The notes: generated by a model from the letters alone, not told the origin. Positions 8,179-18,148 are shown, counted from the first letter of the stretch. The stretch is DNA of 64,000 nucleotides from Glaciecola nitratireducens FR1064 (GCF_000226565.1 NC_016041.1:1302001-1366000); one strand, 5' to 3'. A program made the numbers and translations.

Positions 8179-10923
8179 TTATTGATATTTAACAATATGT
8201 TTAAAGGCCGTCGGATCCTCAATGAATTCAAAGCCTGCAAAGCTGTTGCCGTGCTCGGTTTTGGGTTCTGTTATAAATATAGCTTTACCAATAAAGCTAT
8301 CCGCAGTCAAATTCTCACAGCCTTTTTTAAATAAGTCGAATGTTAAGTCGTTTATAACGTGTTCCATTTGATTGTTTTCAGTTGATTTATTCAGGTCGTC
8401 GAAATCCATCCAGAGGCGTTGAGCTAATTGGTTTGTGTTTGCGTCGAAAACCCGGAACTGCTTTTTTAATGACTCTTTGAAATTATCAAAAATGGGAGCA
8501 AACTCCTCAATATTTTGCACGAATTCTTCCAACACTTCAGTCATAGCGGTATACAAATTGTTACTTGAATGTGTTGGCGACTGCACATACAAAGCTAAAC
8601 CTGGGCGTTTGTTCACTGGGAAGTAACCACAACCAACAAGGTAGCCAAGATTCCTTTTATTGCGCAATTCATCAAACACAATAGGAGAGAGAAGTTTCTC
8701 AATGGCTATGTATAAACCACGGTTTTGCTTGCTATTGGAAGGAGCCTGAAAATAAAAAACAATGGCGTGCTCTTTATGTGACTGACCGTGTTGTATACAG
8801 AGTTTTTGTCGGCTTATTAGCGCAATATTTCTGCTCGACTTTAGTACTTTATTCATATCTTTAAAACAGTCAACAACTTTAGAATGAAAAGATTGTATTT
8901 GTGCTATAGACCAATTGCCAACGGCTAAACCTTCAATGTGTATTTTTTCAAAGTAGGTCCTAGCTTGTTGATGCAACTCACGTAGTGTTAATGTTTCAAC
9001 TTCGGCTAATATTGATTCTTGACTGAACGTGTTCTCTTGAAGCAAGATGTTTACGTCTGCAAAAAGCTGGTTAATTGGTTTGTTGAGCAAGGTGTTCTTT
9101 AAACTCGACGCTACTTTTTCTTTTACCGCAGCAAAGGTTGCGGGTTTTATATTTAGTTTTTGAATAAAGCTAAGAATTTCCTGACACAGCATGAGTTGTC
9201 TATCAGAAAAACCACTCGTATGCAGTGTCATGCCTCCCTGGTGACCGTATACTCTGAAATAAATTCCTGCCATTTCAGCGCCGCTGTATGCTTCGCTAAG
9301 AGCTTCGCTTAAACAAGAAATCCACAGTCTTTTTATCGCGACGTTACGAGCATTCCCAATCATATTAGGATTTTCTAATGAGAGGTAGCAATCGCCTTTC
9401 GGGGTTTTAAATTGATGATTTTGAACAAATTTTAATAAGAAGTCAGAACTTTGGATCGTTTTTATCTGTGTTCTTTGAAGTTCTTTTGCCGCCAATCCAA
9501 AGTTTTCGCTCATATAGGGATTTTGTGGAGGTAGTTTCATCGATGTTAAATCATGCTCAACATCGATGACGTCCAAAGCTCTGATGCTATATGGCACTTC
9601 ATATTGGGTTGTTACATCATCACATTTTGCTTTTGGATTAATGCAGTACACTCGTAAATTTTCTTTTTTGAAATAAGCAAAAAATTGTTGAAAAATTGCG
9701 TTATCAAAGTAGTCCATTATAACTTCAGATTCCAACGCTTGTTGCAGCGTTAGCTCATGCAGCTTAGTGGAGAGTAGGGCTGCCTCATCGATTGCTGAAG
9801 ACAACGATGCATGTTTAACTTGCAAAGCTAATTGCTGTGCTTTTTCTTCAAATCGCCATTTTTCAATGCCTTTTTCTCGTAAAAAGTTAAACCACTGTAA
9901 AATTATCTGAATGATCTTTTCGGTATTTTCTAAACCCAGTTCGGTTAATCGTAAGTTAATGTTGATATCTTGGTAATTTTCACCCTCAATGCCACCGCTA
10001 GCCGTCAAATCAATTATAAACGCCATTCGCTTAAGGTAATGTTGTAATGTGTTTTCAGATGAGTCTTCAATTAAGTGAGTGAGCAAAAGAATTGGCTTGC
10101 TGCGATACCATTGAGAAACAGAAGGCAAACAAAAAGTCAGCATCAGATTTTGTGCGAATTTAAAGGGTTTTACCTCAATTAAACAGTTTTTATGATGCGC
10201 TAAATAAAGCTCTGGATAGCGCTTTGTTACGCTACTGATATCGCTGCACTTGATAGTAAGAAATTTTGCTTCAATGGAGGTTATGAGTTCCGCGCTTGCC
10301 GCTTCTTTGGGCAAAACAATGCAAGCCTTCATATTTTTCGCATCAAAATAGCGTTGATGATGCATGTGCAATTTTTGCTGTAGTTCCGTTTTACTAAATT
10401 GCGTAAATATGCGCTTGTTGCCAACGCTAAATCGACTGAAAGGGTGCTTTGGATTACAAGTCTGTTTGTGAACGTCGTAAAGACGGCGCACGTCATCCTG
10501 CTTTCTCATAGAAAACTCTGCGTCAATGGCATCGATTTCTTGCGTTATACCCTCTACAGTTAAGGATGGCCTCGTAAGCATATCAATCAGAACATCTAAT
10601 GCATTGGAGAACTGGTTTAGGGGACAATCAAAATGAAAATTACAAGTTTCCGCTGAAGTCCAAGCATTTACGAAGCCCCCATGCGTATTTAGCAGTTGAT
10701 TTAAAAAGTTACCATCGGGATAATGCTCGCTGCCTGCAAAAAGCATATGTTCCATAAGATGAGATAGGCCTTGGCAGTCATCAGGATCACTAAAATGTCC
10801 CATCTCAATTGATATAGAAACTGACGCTTTTTGCGCATCAGAACAAGCTATCAAAGCATACTCGAGTCCATTCTCAAGTTCGCGTGAAGAGTAATCTCGA
10901 TTTGTTAGTCTTGATTGGGGCAA
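8179..10923 (-). CDS. M16A zinc metalloprotease (pitrilysin/insulinase family)
   Basis: This 914-residue protein resembles protease III (PtrA) of enteric bacteria (~960 residues). The inverted zinc motif HxxEH is at residues 55-59 (HLMEH), and the third ligand E136 is separated by exactly 76 residues, as in the family HxxEHx76E pattern. An N-terminal active M16 half is followed by inactive M16 repeats, with RNKRNLGYLVGCGYFPV in the C-terminal half. I see no clear signal peptide at the chosen TTG start (AAGGAAA upstream), so export is uncertain, unlike classic periplasmic PtrA. It is divergent from sixA. The likely role is peptide turnover. Confidence 0.87.
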   Translation of the reverse strand: MPQSRLTNRDYSSRELENGLEYALIACSDAQKASVSISIEMGHFSDPDDCQGLSHLMEHMLFAGSEHYPDGNFLNQLLNTHGGFVNAWTSAETCNFHFDCPLNQFSNALDVLIDMLTRPSLTVEGITQEIDAIDAEFSMRKQDDVRRLYDVHKQTCNPKHPFSRFSVGNKRIFTQFSKTELQQKLHMHHQRYFDAKNMKACIVLPKEAASAELITSIEAKFLTIKCSDISSVTKRYPELYLAHHKNCLIEVKPFKFAQNLMLTFCLPSVSQWYRSKPILLLTHLIEDSSENTLQHYLKRMAFIIDLTASGGIEGENYQDININLRLTELGLENTEKIIQIILQWFNFLREKGIEKWRFEEKAQQLALQVKHASLSSAIDEAALLSTKLHELTLQQALESEVIMDYFDNAIFQQFFAYFKKENLRVYCINPKAKCDDVTTQYEVPYSIRALDVIDVEHDLTSMKLPPQNPYMSENFGLAAKELQRTQIKTIQSSDFLLKFVQNHQFKTPKGDCYLSLENPNMIGNARNVAIKRLWISCLSEALSEAYSGAEMAGIYFRVYGHQGGMTLHTSGFSDRQLMLCQEILSFIQKLNIKPATFAAVKEKVASSLKNTLLNKPINQLFADVNILLQENTFSQESILAEVETLTLRELHQQARTYFEKIHIEGLAVGNWSIAQIQSFHSKVVDCFKDMNKVLKSSRNIALISRQKLCIQHGQSHKEHAIVFYFQAPSNSKQNRGLYIAIEKLLSPIVFDELRNKRNLGYLVGCGYFPVNKRPGLALYVQSPTHSSNNLYTAMTEVLEEFVQNIEEFAPIFDNFKESLKKQFRVFDANTNQLAQRLWMDFDDLNKSTENNQMEHVINDLTFDLFKKGCENLTADSFIGKAIFITEPKTEHGNSFAGFEFIEDPTAFKHIVKYQ

Positions 10924-11087
10924 TGCGTTTCCTTTTGTCTTATGTTGTAATAAAACCTGTAATTAGAATAGTTGTAAAGGATTTTCGACCGCTGTCGTTA
11001 AATTTATACTAAAAGATAATGTGAACTGGCCTAATAAAGTGTTAGCGTCCAGTTGCCAGAAAACTTCATAAAAAAGATAAATATTTC

Positions 11088-11576
11088 ATGATTATATTTG
11101 TAATGCGTCATGGTGAGGCTGAGCCATATAAACAAGATGATCAATCAAGACATCTTACACGGTTTGGTATCACGCAGTCAGAGCATGCGGCAAAATGGAT
11201 GGCTAAACAATTAAAGGAAAATGCAAAGTTAAGTCAAGTTGACCTTACTTTGGTGAGTCCATATGTTAGAACAATTGAAACATTGACTGCCGTTGAAGCG
11301 TTTTTACCGATAGAAAGAATAGCGAAGACTGATAAAGTCACGCCCGTTGGAAATGCAAAGCAAGTTCAAAATCTCATTGACTTTGAGCTTTTGCAAGACA
11401 ACGCTATTCAATGTTTGCTGATAATTAGTCATATGCCACTGGTGAGTTTGTTGAGCGATGTTGTTTGTCATGGATTTAATGCGCGAATATTTGATACTGC
11501 TGACGTATTAATGATTGACTACGATCCAGTGCTTTCAATGGGGAGCCAGTTGGGGTTTTATCAAAGTCTCACCTAA
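11088..11576 (+). CDS. sixA: Phosphohistidine phosphatase SixA
   Basis: This is a 162-residue member of the histidine phosphatase superfamily. The catalytic RHG triplet is at the N-terminus (FVMRHGEAEPY), and the second conserved Arg and His are present in VSPYVRTIETL and LLIISHMPLVS. Its length matches E. coli SixA (161), which dephosphorylates histidine phosphotransfer domains and PTS NPr. It has its own promoter region divergent from the M16 protease gene, and the ATG overlaps no other gene. Confidence 0.88.
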   Translation: MIIFVMRHGEAEPYKQDDQSRHLTRFGITQSEHAAKWMAKQLKENAKLSQVDLTLVSPYVRTIETLTAVEAFLPIERIAKTDKVTPVGNAKQVQNLIDFELLQDNAIQCLLIISHMPLVSLLSDVVCHGFNARIFDTADVLMIDYDPVLSMGSQLGFYQSLT

Positions 11577-11750
11577 TAGCGCTCTAAATTTAGTTTTTCT
11601 TCACTAGCGATTGATTAACGGGAAGAATTCAGACTTTTTTCAACAGTACTACGATTTTTTGTGACCTTCTTGTCGATCATATATTTAGTATTTTCTAATA
11701 TTACCGATACATACCTTATACTCATCAACCCAAGTGCTTGAACTGCTCAT

Positions 11751-11957
11751 ATGTCAAAAAAGTCACTCCCATTAACGTTGTATCAAACGCTTGAAAAACA
11801 TGCTCAAGATGCTGATATTAACGATGATGAGGAACTCCAAGACATTTTAAAAAAGTTGACCGCTTTGAATGAAAAGGTTGAGGCTATAAAACAACGCGCA
11901 CGCGACAAGCGAGTTGAAAAAGCCCCTAACGTGATCCTGCTAAACTCACGAAGATAG
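11751..11957 (+). CDS. Hypothetical small charged protein
   Basis: This 68-residue protein of unknown function is hydrophilic and strongly helical, with a heptad-like segment (about 25-50, ELQDILKKLTALNEKVEAIKQ) that could form a short coiled coil. The C-terminus is basic. It lies between sixA and the convergent CorC-family gene. There is no recognisable domain; coding status rests on sensible amino-acid composition and an isolated open frame. Confidence 0.5.
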   Translation: MSKKSLPLTLYQTLEKHAQDADINDDEELQDILKKLTALNEKVEAIKQRARDKRVEKAPNVILLNSRR

Positions 11958-11985
11958 ATTAATACCGATGGGCGGCTCGAGCTAC

Positions 11986-13287
11986 TTATTGTTTCAATGC
12001 CGCTTCTACATCTGCAAGCGATTTATAATAGAGTGGTAAAATTCTAACTGTTTTTATCATATTACCGCTGATATCAACTATCTCTACTGGATATCCAGCC
12101 AATCGCAAACTAATGTTGTTTTCTGGTATTTCTTCTAAATACTCTAATATTAAGCCATTTAGCGTTTTTGGGCCTTCCGTCGGGAAATACCAATCCATTT
12201 CTTTATTTAGTTCTCTAATGTTGGCACTACCGTCTACCAAGTAACTTCCATCAGGCTGCTCAATCGCTTCCTTACTGTAATCAGGAAGCATTGAAGTTGT
12301 AAAATCGCCAATGATTTCTTCCAATATATCTTCTAAGGTCACTAAGCCCTGAATATCGCCATACTCGTCTACCACTAGGCCAATACGTTCTCTTACCGCT
12401 TGAAACTTATACATTAAGGTATGCAGTGATGTGGAGTCCGGTGTGTAATAAATTTCCTTAACAGCGCGCAACATGGTCGCTTTTGTAAATTGATCTTTTG
12501 ATAACAGTCTAAGCGCATCGCGCACGTGGATGAAGCCGACTGCATCATCGATACTGTCACGGTAAAGCAAAACGCGGGTATGTTGCGAATGCGTAAGCTG
12601 TTTTTGAATATCTTTCCAATCGTCATTGATATCAATGGCGTAAATATCACTGCGTGCAACCATGATGTCTTCTGCGGTGACTTTTTCCAGATCTAGGATA
12701 CTCACCAACATGTCTTGGTGTTTCTTCGGAATAAGGTTTCCAGCTTCGTAAACAACGGTGCGCAATTCTTCTCGACTTAAGGAGTCACCGTTGTCGCCAT
12801 TTGGGTTTATGCGCAAAATCATTAGGATGATATTGGTGAATCCGTTCACTAACTTTACAAATGGAGTAAATATAAACAGCAGAGGCAACAGAAGGAGAGA
12901 GCTTGGATATGCTATTTTTTCTGGATACATTGCTGCTAAGGTTTTTGGCGTTACTTCTGCAAATACCAGCATTACGAGGGTCAAGCCGAATGTAGTTACT
13001 ATCGTACCGTAAAACTCACCAAAGTATCGAGAGGCGATAATACCTGCGATAAGCGAAGCCGCAATATTTGCTAAGTTATTGCCAATTAAGATTAGTCCGA
13101 TAAGTTTGTCAGGTCGGTCAATCAATTTTTGAACGCGCAATGCTCTGGGATCGCCTTCGTTCGCTAAGTGCTTTAGCTTGTATCGGTTGATCGTCATCAT
13201 GCCTGTTTCAGAACTTGAAAAATAGGCTGAAACGACAATCAAAACAGCAAGAATAGTAAAAAGTGTTTCAGTGGAAATAGCGTCCAA
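11986..13287 (-). CDS. CNNM/CorC-family transporter (DUF21-CBS-CorC_HlyC)
   Basis: This 433-residue inner-membrane protein has an N-terminal DUF21 domain of several transmembrane helices (about 1-180; SSSETGMMTINRYKL is the diagnostic start). A CBS pair follows (about 190-330; VVDEYGDIQGLVTLEDILEEIIGDF closes it), then a C-terminal CorC_HlyC domain (about 345-430). The family is implicated in Mg2+/Co2+ efflux or homeostasis. In E. coli the paralogue YfjD lies beside ypjD and ffh, as here. It uses a TTG start preceded by GAGGAAA. Confidence 0.88.
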   Translation of the reverse strand: MDAISTETLFTILAVLIVVSAYFSSSETGMMTINRYKLKHLANEGDPRALRVQKLIDRPDKLIGLILIGNNLANIAASLIAGIIASRYFGEFYGTIVTTFGLTLVMLVFAEVTPKTLAAMYPEKIAYPSSLLLLPLLFIFTPFVKLVNGFTNIILMILRINPNGDNGDSLSREELRTVVYEAGNLIPKKHQDMLVSILDLEKVTAEDIMVARSDIYAIDINDDWKDIQKQLTHSQHTRVLLYRDSIDDAVGFIHVRDALRLLSKDQFTKATMLRAVKEIYYTPDSTSLHTLMYKFQAVRERIGLVVDEYGDIQGLVTLEDILEEIIGDFTTSMLPDYSKEAIEQPDGSYLVDGSANIRELNKEMDWYFPTEGPKTLNGLILEYLEEIPENNISLRLAGYPVEIVDISGNMIKTVRILPLYYKSLADVEAALKQ

Positions 13288-13463
13288 CTATGAGTTTCCT
13301 CGTTGTAAATGTGTGAATAAATAAAACGTTTTGGTACGTGTTTTAGTCATTATTTTCTAAGAGCTAGTATCCACTATTCAAAAGCGAGTATCTAGTATTA
13401 AAAAAGCGCTTTGCAACTAAGCATTGCGATATATGCGGAGTAACTTATTTAACTTGGGCCATA

Positions 13464-14264
13464 TTATAAGATAATCTCTCGTACAAATCGACTACCAAAA
13501 TAAGCCAGTGTCAACAGCGTAACGCCCACTAAATTAAACGTAACTAGGATGCGCGCTTTTAATCCCGAGAAGTGATGCAGCAGCAAGGCAAGTGCATAAA
13601 CAAGAAAGGCGGAGCTTGATAGGATTGTTTTGTGTGCATATCCATCAGCAAACATATTCGGTATAAAGATAAAGCCCGAAGCCAGCGCGATAGCGAGCAA
13701 TATGGTGCCGACTATCATTAATTTTGTCAGAATATGTTCTACTGAAAGTAGCGGAGGAAGTTGATTATTCGCCAATGATATTTGTTTGTGTTTCAACTGA
13801 TAATTAATGTAAGAAAGCTGAAGAGCGTATAAAAAGCTAATACTTAGCACACCAAATGCGAACAAGCTTAAAATAATATGACTGATAAGCCCAAAACTCA
13901 TGTTGACATGAATACCAGCAGTTTGTGGTACAAAAATTTGCAGGGTAATAAACAGGGCGGAAAATAAACTTACGACCGGCAAAAAAACTAAATTTTTTAT
14001 ATACGCGTTAGCGGTCAACATTGTGACCGTAACTAACCACGCAAGCAAAACGGCAACTTGCGTCATAGTCAATTGTTCAGATTGGTTATTAATATTAGTT
14101 AATAAAATAATCGCTAAATGACCAAGCGTTGCTGCATATAATAAATAATGGGGCAGTTTACTTACTTGATTGTGAGGTGAAAAAAAAGCTTTGGTCAGCG
14201 CTATACCTGCCCATAAATATAGACAAAAGGTAGGCACGTACACAGCAAAAGTATAATCCATCAT
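13464..14264 (-). CDS. ypjD: Inner membrane protein YpjD (cytochrome c assembly / CcsA-like)
   Basis: This 266-residue polytopic membrane protein has about eight hydrophobic helices. It belongs to the CcsA/ResC-like cytochrome c assembly family by its overall hydrophobic profile and the segment THIN/HVNMSFGLISHIILSLFAFG. Its position upstream of and divergent from ffh matches E. coli ypjD. Two adjacent ATG codons occur at the start; AAAGG upstream fits either. Its biochemical role is not established, although a heme-related function is suggested by the family. Confidence 0.83.
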   Translation of the reverse strand: MMDYTFAVYVPTFCLYLWAGIALTKAFFSPHNQVSKLPHYLLYAATLGHLAIILLTNINNQSEQLTMTQVAVLLAWLVTVTMLTANAYIKNLVFLPVVSLFSALFITLQIFVPQTAGIHVNMSFGLISHIILSLFAFGVLSISFLYALQLSYINYQLKHKQISLANNQLPPLLSVEHILTKLMIVGTILLAIALASGFIFIPNMFADGYAHKTILSSSAFLVYALALLLHHFSGLKARILVTFNLVGVTLLTLAYFGSRFVREIIL

Positions 14265-14370
14265 TTAACCTTTATTAACTTACCGATGACTTTATAGCAA
14301 AACGGTATCGATATGCGCAACATAAGTATTGTATACTCTAGGGTAATCATAGCGAAATCAAATTATTTAT

Positions 14371-15744
14371 ATGTTTCAAAATTTATCAGACAGATTAGGC
14401 CAAACCCTCAAGAACATCAGTGGTAAAGGCAGAATAACCGAAGACAATATAAAAGAAACCTTGCGTGAAGTTCGTATGGCGCTTCTTGAAGCGGATGTGG
14501 CATTGCCTGTCATTAAAGACTTCGTAGCGCGCGTTAAAGAGCGCTCAGTTGGTATCGAGGTTTCTAAAAGTCTAAACCCTGGTCAAATGTTGATTAAAAT
14601 TGTTCAAGGTGAACTTGAAACAATAATGGGTTCTGAGAACGAAGGTTTAAACCTTGCGGCAACCCCGCCAGCAGTCATTATGATGGCTGGTTTGCAGGGT
14701 GCGGGTAAAACCACCAGTGTCGGCAAGCTCTCAAAGTACCTAAAAGAACGTGAAAAGAAAAAAGTGATGGTAGTGAGCGCTGACGTTTATAGACCTGCCG
14801 CTATTAAACAGCTTCAAACTTTGGCCGAAGAGGTTGATGTTGAGTTTTTCCCTTCATCAGCATTACAACGACCGATTGATATTGTCGAAGGCGCAATCGC
14901 TCAGGCAAAGCTAAAGTTCATTGATGTATTGATTGTGGACACGGCGGGTAGACTGGCTGTTGATGCTGAAATGATGCAAGAGATTCAGGAGCTACATAAG
15001 GCCGTTAAGCCTGTTGAGACCCTGTTCGTTGTTGACGCTATGACAGGTCAAGATGCAGCCAACACGGCGAAAGCATTCAACGAAGCGCTACCATTAACTG
15101 GCGTGATTTTGACGAAGGCTGACGGTGATGCTCGTGGCGGTGCCGCCTTATCGGTTAAACACATTACCGGCAAACCAATTAAATTCTTGGGTATGGGTGA
15201 AAAGCTAGATGCCTTAGAACCTTTCCATCCTCAGCGAATCGCTAGTCGTATCTTGGGCATGGGCGATGTACTAAGCTTGATCGAAGAAGTTGAGCGCAAA
15301 GTCGATAAAGACAAGGCGCAGCAACTTGCTCAGAAAATGAAGAAGGGTAAAGGATTTGATCTACAAGACTTCAAAGAGCAGTTAGAACAGATGAAAAACA
15401 TGGGCGGAATGATGTCGCTCATGGATAAGATGCCGGGCATGGGTAACATGACTGCTAAAATTAAAGACCAAGCGAATGATAAACAGTTTAATCAAATGGA
15501 AGCCATTATCAATTCGATGACTCCCGGCGAGCGTCAGCGTCCGGATGTTATTAAAGGTTCACGCAAACGCCGCATAGCTGCCGGCTCGGGTACACAAATT
15601 CAAGACGTGAATAAGCTACTTAAGCAGTTTATGCAAATGCAAAAGATGATGAAAAAAATGTCGGGTGGCGGCATGAAGAAAATGATGCGCGGGATGGGGG
15701 GCATGATGCCTCCGGGTGGTCCTGGTGGATTTGGCCCGAGATAA
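14371..15744 (+). CDS. ffh: Signal recognition particle protein Ffh
   Basis: This 457-residue SRP54 GTPase binds 4.5S RNA and delivers nascent membrane proteins to FtsY. The N domain (1-~90) is followed by the G domain with the P-loop GLQGAGKTTS, DTAGRL and TKADGDARGG, and a methionine-rich M domain (about 300-457) ending in Met/Gly-rich sequence that binds signal peptides. Its length is nearly identical to E. coli Ffh (453). It is monocistronic, with a strong terminator after the stop. Confidence 0.97.
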   Translation: MFQNLSDRLGQTLKNISGKGRITEDNIKETLREVRMALLEADVALPVIKDFVARVKERSVGIEVSKSLNPGQMLIKIVQGELETIMGSENEGLNLAATPPAVIMMAGLQGAGKTTSVGKLSKYLKEREKKKVMVVSADVYRPAAIKQLQTLAEEVDVEFFPSSALQRPIDIVEGAIAQAKLKFIDVLIVDTAGRLAVDAEMMQEIQELHKAVKPVETLFVVDAMTGQDAANTAKAFNEALPLTGVILTKADGDARGGAALSVKHITGKPIKFLGMGEKLDALEPFHPQRIASRILGMGDVLSLIEEVERKVDKDKAQQLAQKMKKGKGFDLQDFKEQLEQMKNMGGMMSLMDKMPGMGNMTAKIKDQANDKQFNQMEAIINSMTPGERQRPDVIKGSRKRRIAAGSGTQIQDVNKLLKQFMQMQKMMKKMSGGGMKKMMRGMGGMMPPGGPGGFGPR

Positions 15745-15761
15745 TTGGTAATTTCTGTGAT

Positions 15762-15790
15762 AAAAAACGGGCTTAATTAGCCCGTTTTTT
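15762..15790 (+). terminator. Rho-independent terminator of ffh
   Basis: A CGGGC/GCCCG stem extended by six A:T pairs on each side has a TTAATTA loop and ends in T6. It lies 17 bases past the ffh stop and, being symmetric, could act in both directions. Confidence 0.9.
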
Positions 15791-15857
15791 ATGTGCAATT
15801 AAAAGCTAAACGCGTGCAGAATTAAATTCAAACGTATGCGGAATTAAATGCCAAACG
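15791..15857. repeat. Three degenerate 22-23 bp tandem units
   Basis: Three consecutive units share the form ..TGC.GAATTAAA...AAACG (15791-15812, 15813-15834, 15835-15857). The last runs into the left arm of the long inverted repeat. Copies differ at several positions. The function is unknown. Confidence 0.55.
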
Positions 15858-15978
15858 GAGCAGAGCGAGTCCCCTATCCATAAGAAACGCGCTTTTCGTC
15901 ATCCTGACCGCTCACACAAAACATCCCTGTTTTGTGAAGGTTTCTTATGGATAGGGGACTCGCTCTGCTCCGTTTGGC
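15850..15978. repeat. 129-bp element with perfect 39-bp inverted repeat
   Basis: Left arm 15850-15888 and right arm 15940-15978 are exact reverse complements over 39 bases (outer end GCCAAACGGAG, inner end AAGAAAC). A second small hairpin, CACAAAAC/GTTTTGTG, sits inside the loop. It lies between the ffh terminator and the rpsP promoter and encodes no protein. It could be a MITE-like or extragenic palindromic repeat, or an extra transcription barrier. Confidence 0.85.
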
Positions 15979-15996
15979 TTTTAAATGACAATTACC

Positions 15997-16024
15997 TTGC
16001 AAAATAAGCCGTGGGGCGTATAAT
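15997..16024 (+). promoter_or_regulatory. Sigma-70 promoter for rpsP operon
   Basis: The -35 TTGCAA (15997-16002) and consensus -10 TATAAT (16019-16024) are separated by 16 bases. They lie about 75 bases before the rpsP ATG and just after the long inverted repeat. Confidence 0.7.
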
Positions 16025-16097
16025 TCGCGCACCTTTTTTCCGGCACAGCTGGAACTAGGTATGTTAACGGTAACACTACAAAGAGTTTGAGGCATAT

Positions 16098-16346
16098 ATG
16101 GTTACTATACGTTTACAACGTGGTGGCGCTAAAAAGCGTCCATTTTATCAAGTAGTTGTTGCAGACAGTCGTCGTGCACGCAACGGTAAGTTCATTGAAA
16201 ACTTGGGTTTCTTCAATCCAACTGCACAAGGTCAAGCTGAACGTTTACGTTTAGACCTAGAGCGTGTTGAGTATTGGGTAGGCGTAGGTGCAGGTGTTTC
16301 TGACCGCGTAGCTCGCTTGGTAAAAGATGCAAAAGTTGCTGCTTAG
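16098..16346 (+). CDS. rpsP: 30S ribosomal protein S16
   Basis: This 82-residue S16 is a small-subunit assembly protein, recognised by its start [20 protein letters not shown] and the motif [19 protein letters not shown]. It is the first gene of the rpsP-rimM-trmD-rplS operon, in the same order as E. coli. The TATAAT promoter and a leader of about 70 bases lie upstream; GAGG precedes the ATG. Confidence 0.98.
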   Translation: MVTIRLQRGGAKKRPFYQVVVADSRRARNGKFIENLGFFNPTAQGQAERLRLDLERVEYWVGVGAGVSDRVARLVKDAKVAA

Positions 16347-16378
16347 TAGCGCTTTCGTATCAGTGATTTGAGGTAAAG

Positions 16379-16909
16379 ATGAGTTCAGCGTCTGACACAA
16401 TTATTGTTGGCAAAATCGGTGCTCCTTACGGAGTGAAAGGTTGGGTCAAAATAAACAGCTTTACACAGGTCACAGCAGATATATTTGGTTATTCGCCTTG
16501 GCGCTTAAACGGCAACGGTTGTGATAATCAAGAGATACAAATTGACGAGTGGCGAGCGCAAGGTAAAGGTTTAGTCGCTAAGTTGGTTGGAGTAGATTCA
16601 CGAGACGATGCTGAGCATGTTAAAAATGCTGAGATTTCGGTTCCGACATCAGTTCTCCCCGAGTTAGAAGAAGACTTTTACTGGAAGGACTTAATAGGCA
16701 TGCAGGTGGTAACCGATAAAGGCTACGATTTGGGCGTCATTAAGGACATGTTCGAAACAGGTGCAAACGATGTCATGCTTGTAAAAGCAAAAACAAACGA
16801 TGCATTCGGTCAAAAAGAACGTTTATTGCCATTCCTTCACGACCAAGTTGTGTTGAGTGTTGATAAGCAGGCTAAGTCTATTACGGTGGACTGGGACCCA
16901 GGTTTTTAA
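16379..16909 (+). CDS. rimM: Ribosome maturation factor RimM
   Basis: This 176-residue protein is needed for late 30S subunit maturation and binds S19. The N-terminal RimM beta-barrel starts [18 protein letters not shown], and the C-terminal PRC-like barrel includes [13 protein letters not shown]. It is 32 bases after rpsP with GAGGTAA before the ATG. Its last base overlaps the ATG of trmD (16909), implying coupled translation. Confidence 0.97.
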   Translation: MSSASDTIIVGKIGAPYGVKGWVKINSFTQVTADIFGYSPWRLNGNGCDNQEIQIDEWRAQGKGLVAKLVGVDSRDDAEHVKNAEISVPTSVLPELEEDFYWKDLIGMQVVTDKGYDLGVIKDMFETGANDVMLVKAKTNDAFGQKERLLPFLHDQVVLSVDKQAKSITVDWDPGF

Positions 16910-17676
16910 TGAAACCTACCCAACGTTTCGGTGTAGTGACGCTATTTCCTGAAATGTTTGAACCCTTCTTGAATCAAGGAGTGTTCGGCAGAGCAGTAAA
17001 AAACGGCATTATACAAGTGGATATGTTTAATCCCCGCGATTACACCACTGATAAACATCGAACCGTTGATGATCGCCCTTATGGCGGTGGCCCTGGAATG
17101 CTGATGATGGTGCAGCCATTAACAGACGCAATATCTGATGCAAAAAAAGCATTAGGTGAAAATAGCTTGGTTGTGTACTTATCACCGCAAGGTAAAACAC
17201 TAAACCAGACTGAGGTTCAGTCTTTAACTCAGCTACCTAATATAATATTAGTAGCAGGGCGATACGAAGGCATTGATGAGCGCGTTATTAACACCTTAGT
17301 TGACCAGGAATGGTCGATTGGGGATTACGTCTTAAGTGGCGGCGAGCTACCAGCAATGGTGTTGATGGATTCCGTATCGAGATTGTTGCCAGATGTATTG
17401 GGGCATAATCAATCAGCAGTGGAAGATTCATTCACTAATGGTTTATTAGATTGTCCTCATTATACGCGGCCCGAAGTACTAAATGGTGAAGCAGTTCCTA
17501 GTGTGTTGTTAAGTGGCAATCATGAAAAAATTAGGCAGTGGCGACTCACAAAGTCTTTAGAAAGAACATTGGAAAGACGCCCTGATTTATTAAATTACCT
17601 AGCTCTGACTGAGGAGCAACAAAAAATTCTGACTCAACTTAAACGTGAGCAGAAGTTGCAGCAAGAAGACAGTTAA
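16909..17676 (+). CDS. trmD: tRNA (guanine-N1)-methyltransferase TrmD
   Basis: This 255-residue SPOUT methyltransferase makes m1G37 in tRNA. The family signatures are [13 protein letters not shown] at the N-terminus, [14 protein letters not shown], the trefoil-knot segment [12 protein letters not shown], and [12 protein letters not shown]. Length is standard. It follows rimM without a gap and precedes rplS by 18 bases. Confidence 0.98.
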   Translation: MKPTQRFGVVTLFPEMFEPFLNQGVFGRAVKNGIIQVDMFNPRDYTTDKHRTVDDRPYGGGPGMLMMVQPLTDAISDAKKALGENSLVVYLSPQGKTLNQTEVQSLTQLPNIILVAGRYEGIDERVINTLVDQEWSIGDYVLSGGELPAMVLMDSVSRLLPDVLGHNQSAVEDSFTNGLLDCPHYTRPEVLNGEAVPSVLLSGNHEKIRQWRLTKSLERTLERRPDLLNYLALTEEQQKILTQLKREQKLQQEDS

Positions 17677-17694
17677 CTAGGATGAGAGGATCTG

Positions 17695-18054
17695 ATGAGT
17701 AAAGTAAGTCAAAATATCATCAAAATGATTGAGCAAGCACAGCTCAAAACTGATGTCCCGGCATTTGGCCCGGGTGACACTGTAGTTGTTAAAGTAAGAG
17801 TAAAAGAAGGCGAAAAAGAACGTCTTCAGGCATACGAAGGCGTAGTAATCGCTAAGCGTAACCGTGGTCTACACTCTGCTTTCACTGTACGTAAGATTTC
17901 TAGTGGTGAAGGTGTAGAGCGTGTGTTCCAAACTCACAGCCCAGCAATTTCTTCTATTGAAGTGAAACGTCGTGGTGCTGTTCGTCGCGCTAAGTTGTAC
18001 TACTTACGTGAACGTTCAGGTAAATCTGCACGTATCAAAGAAAAACTTAACTAA
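17695..18054 (+). CDS. rplS: 50S ribosomal protein L19
   Basis: This 119-residue L19 lies at the 30S-50S interface. Recognisable motifs are [30 protein letters not shown] and [16 protein letters not shown]. It is the last gene of the operon, with AGGATGAGAGGA upstream and a strong terminator 29 bases after the stop. Confidence 0.98.
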   Translation: MSKVSQNIIKMIEQAQLKTDVPAFGPGDTVVVKVRVKEGEKERLQAYEGVVIAKRNRGLHSAFTVRKISSGEGVERVFQTHSPAISSIEVKRRGAVRRAKLYYLRERSGKSARIKEKLN

Positions 18055-18082
18055 TTTTAATTTAGTGTCATCGTTAACATTC

Positions 18083-18109
18083 AAAAGCCCGCTTAATTGC
18101 GGGCTTTTT
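18083..18109 (+). terminator. Terminator of the rpsP-rplS operon
   Basis: An AAAAGCCCGC/GCGGGCTTTTT stem with a small TTAATT loop runs into a T tract. It lies between the convergent rplS and GGDEF/EAL genes. Confidence 0.9.
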
Positions 18110-18148
18110 GTTTTTAGGCTCATCACATTGGTCGTAAATTAAGTAATA

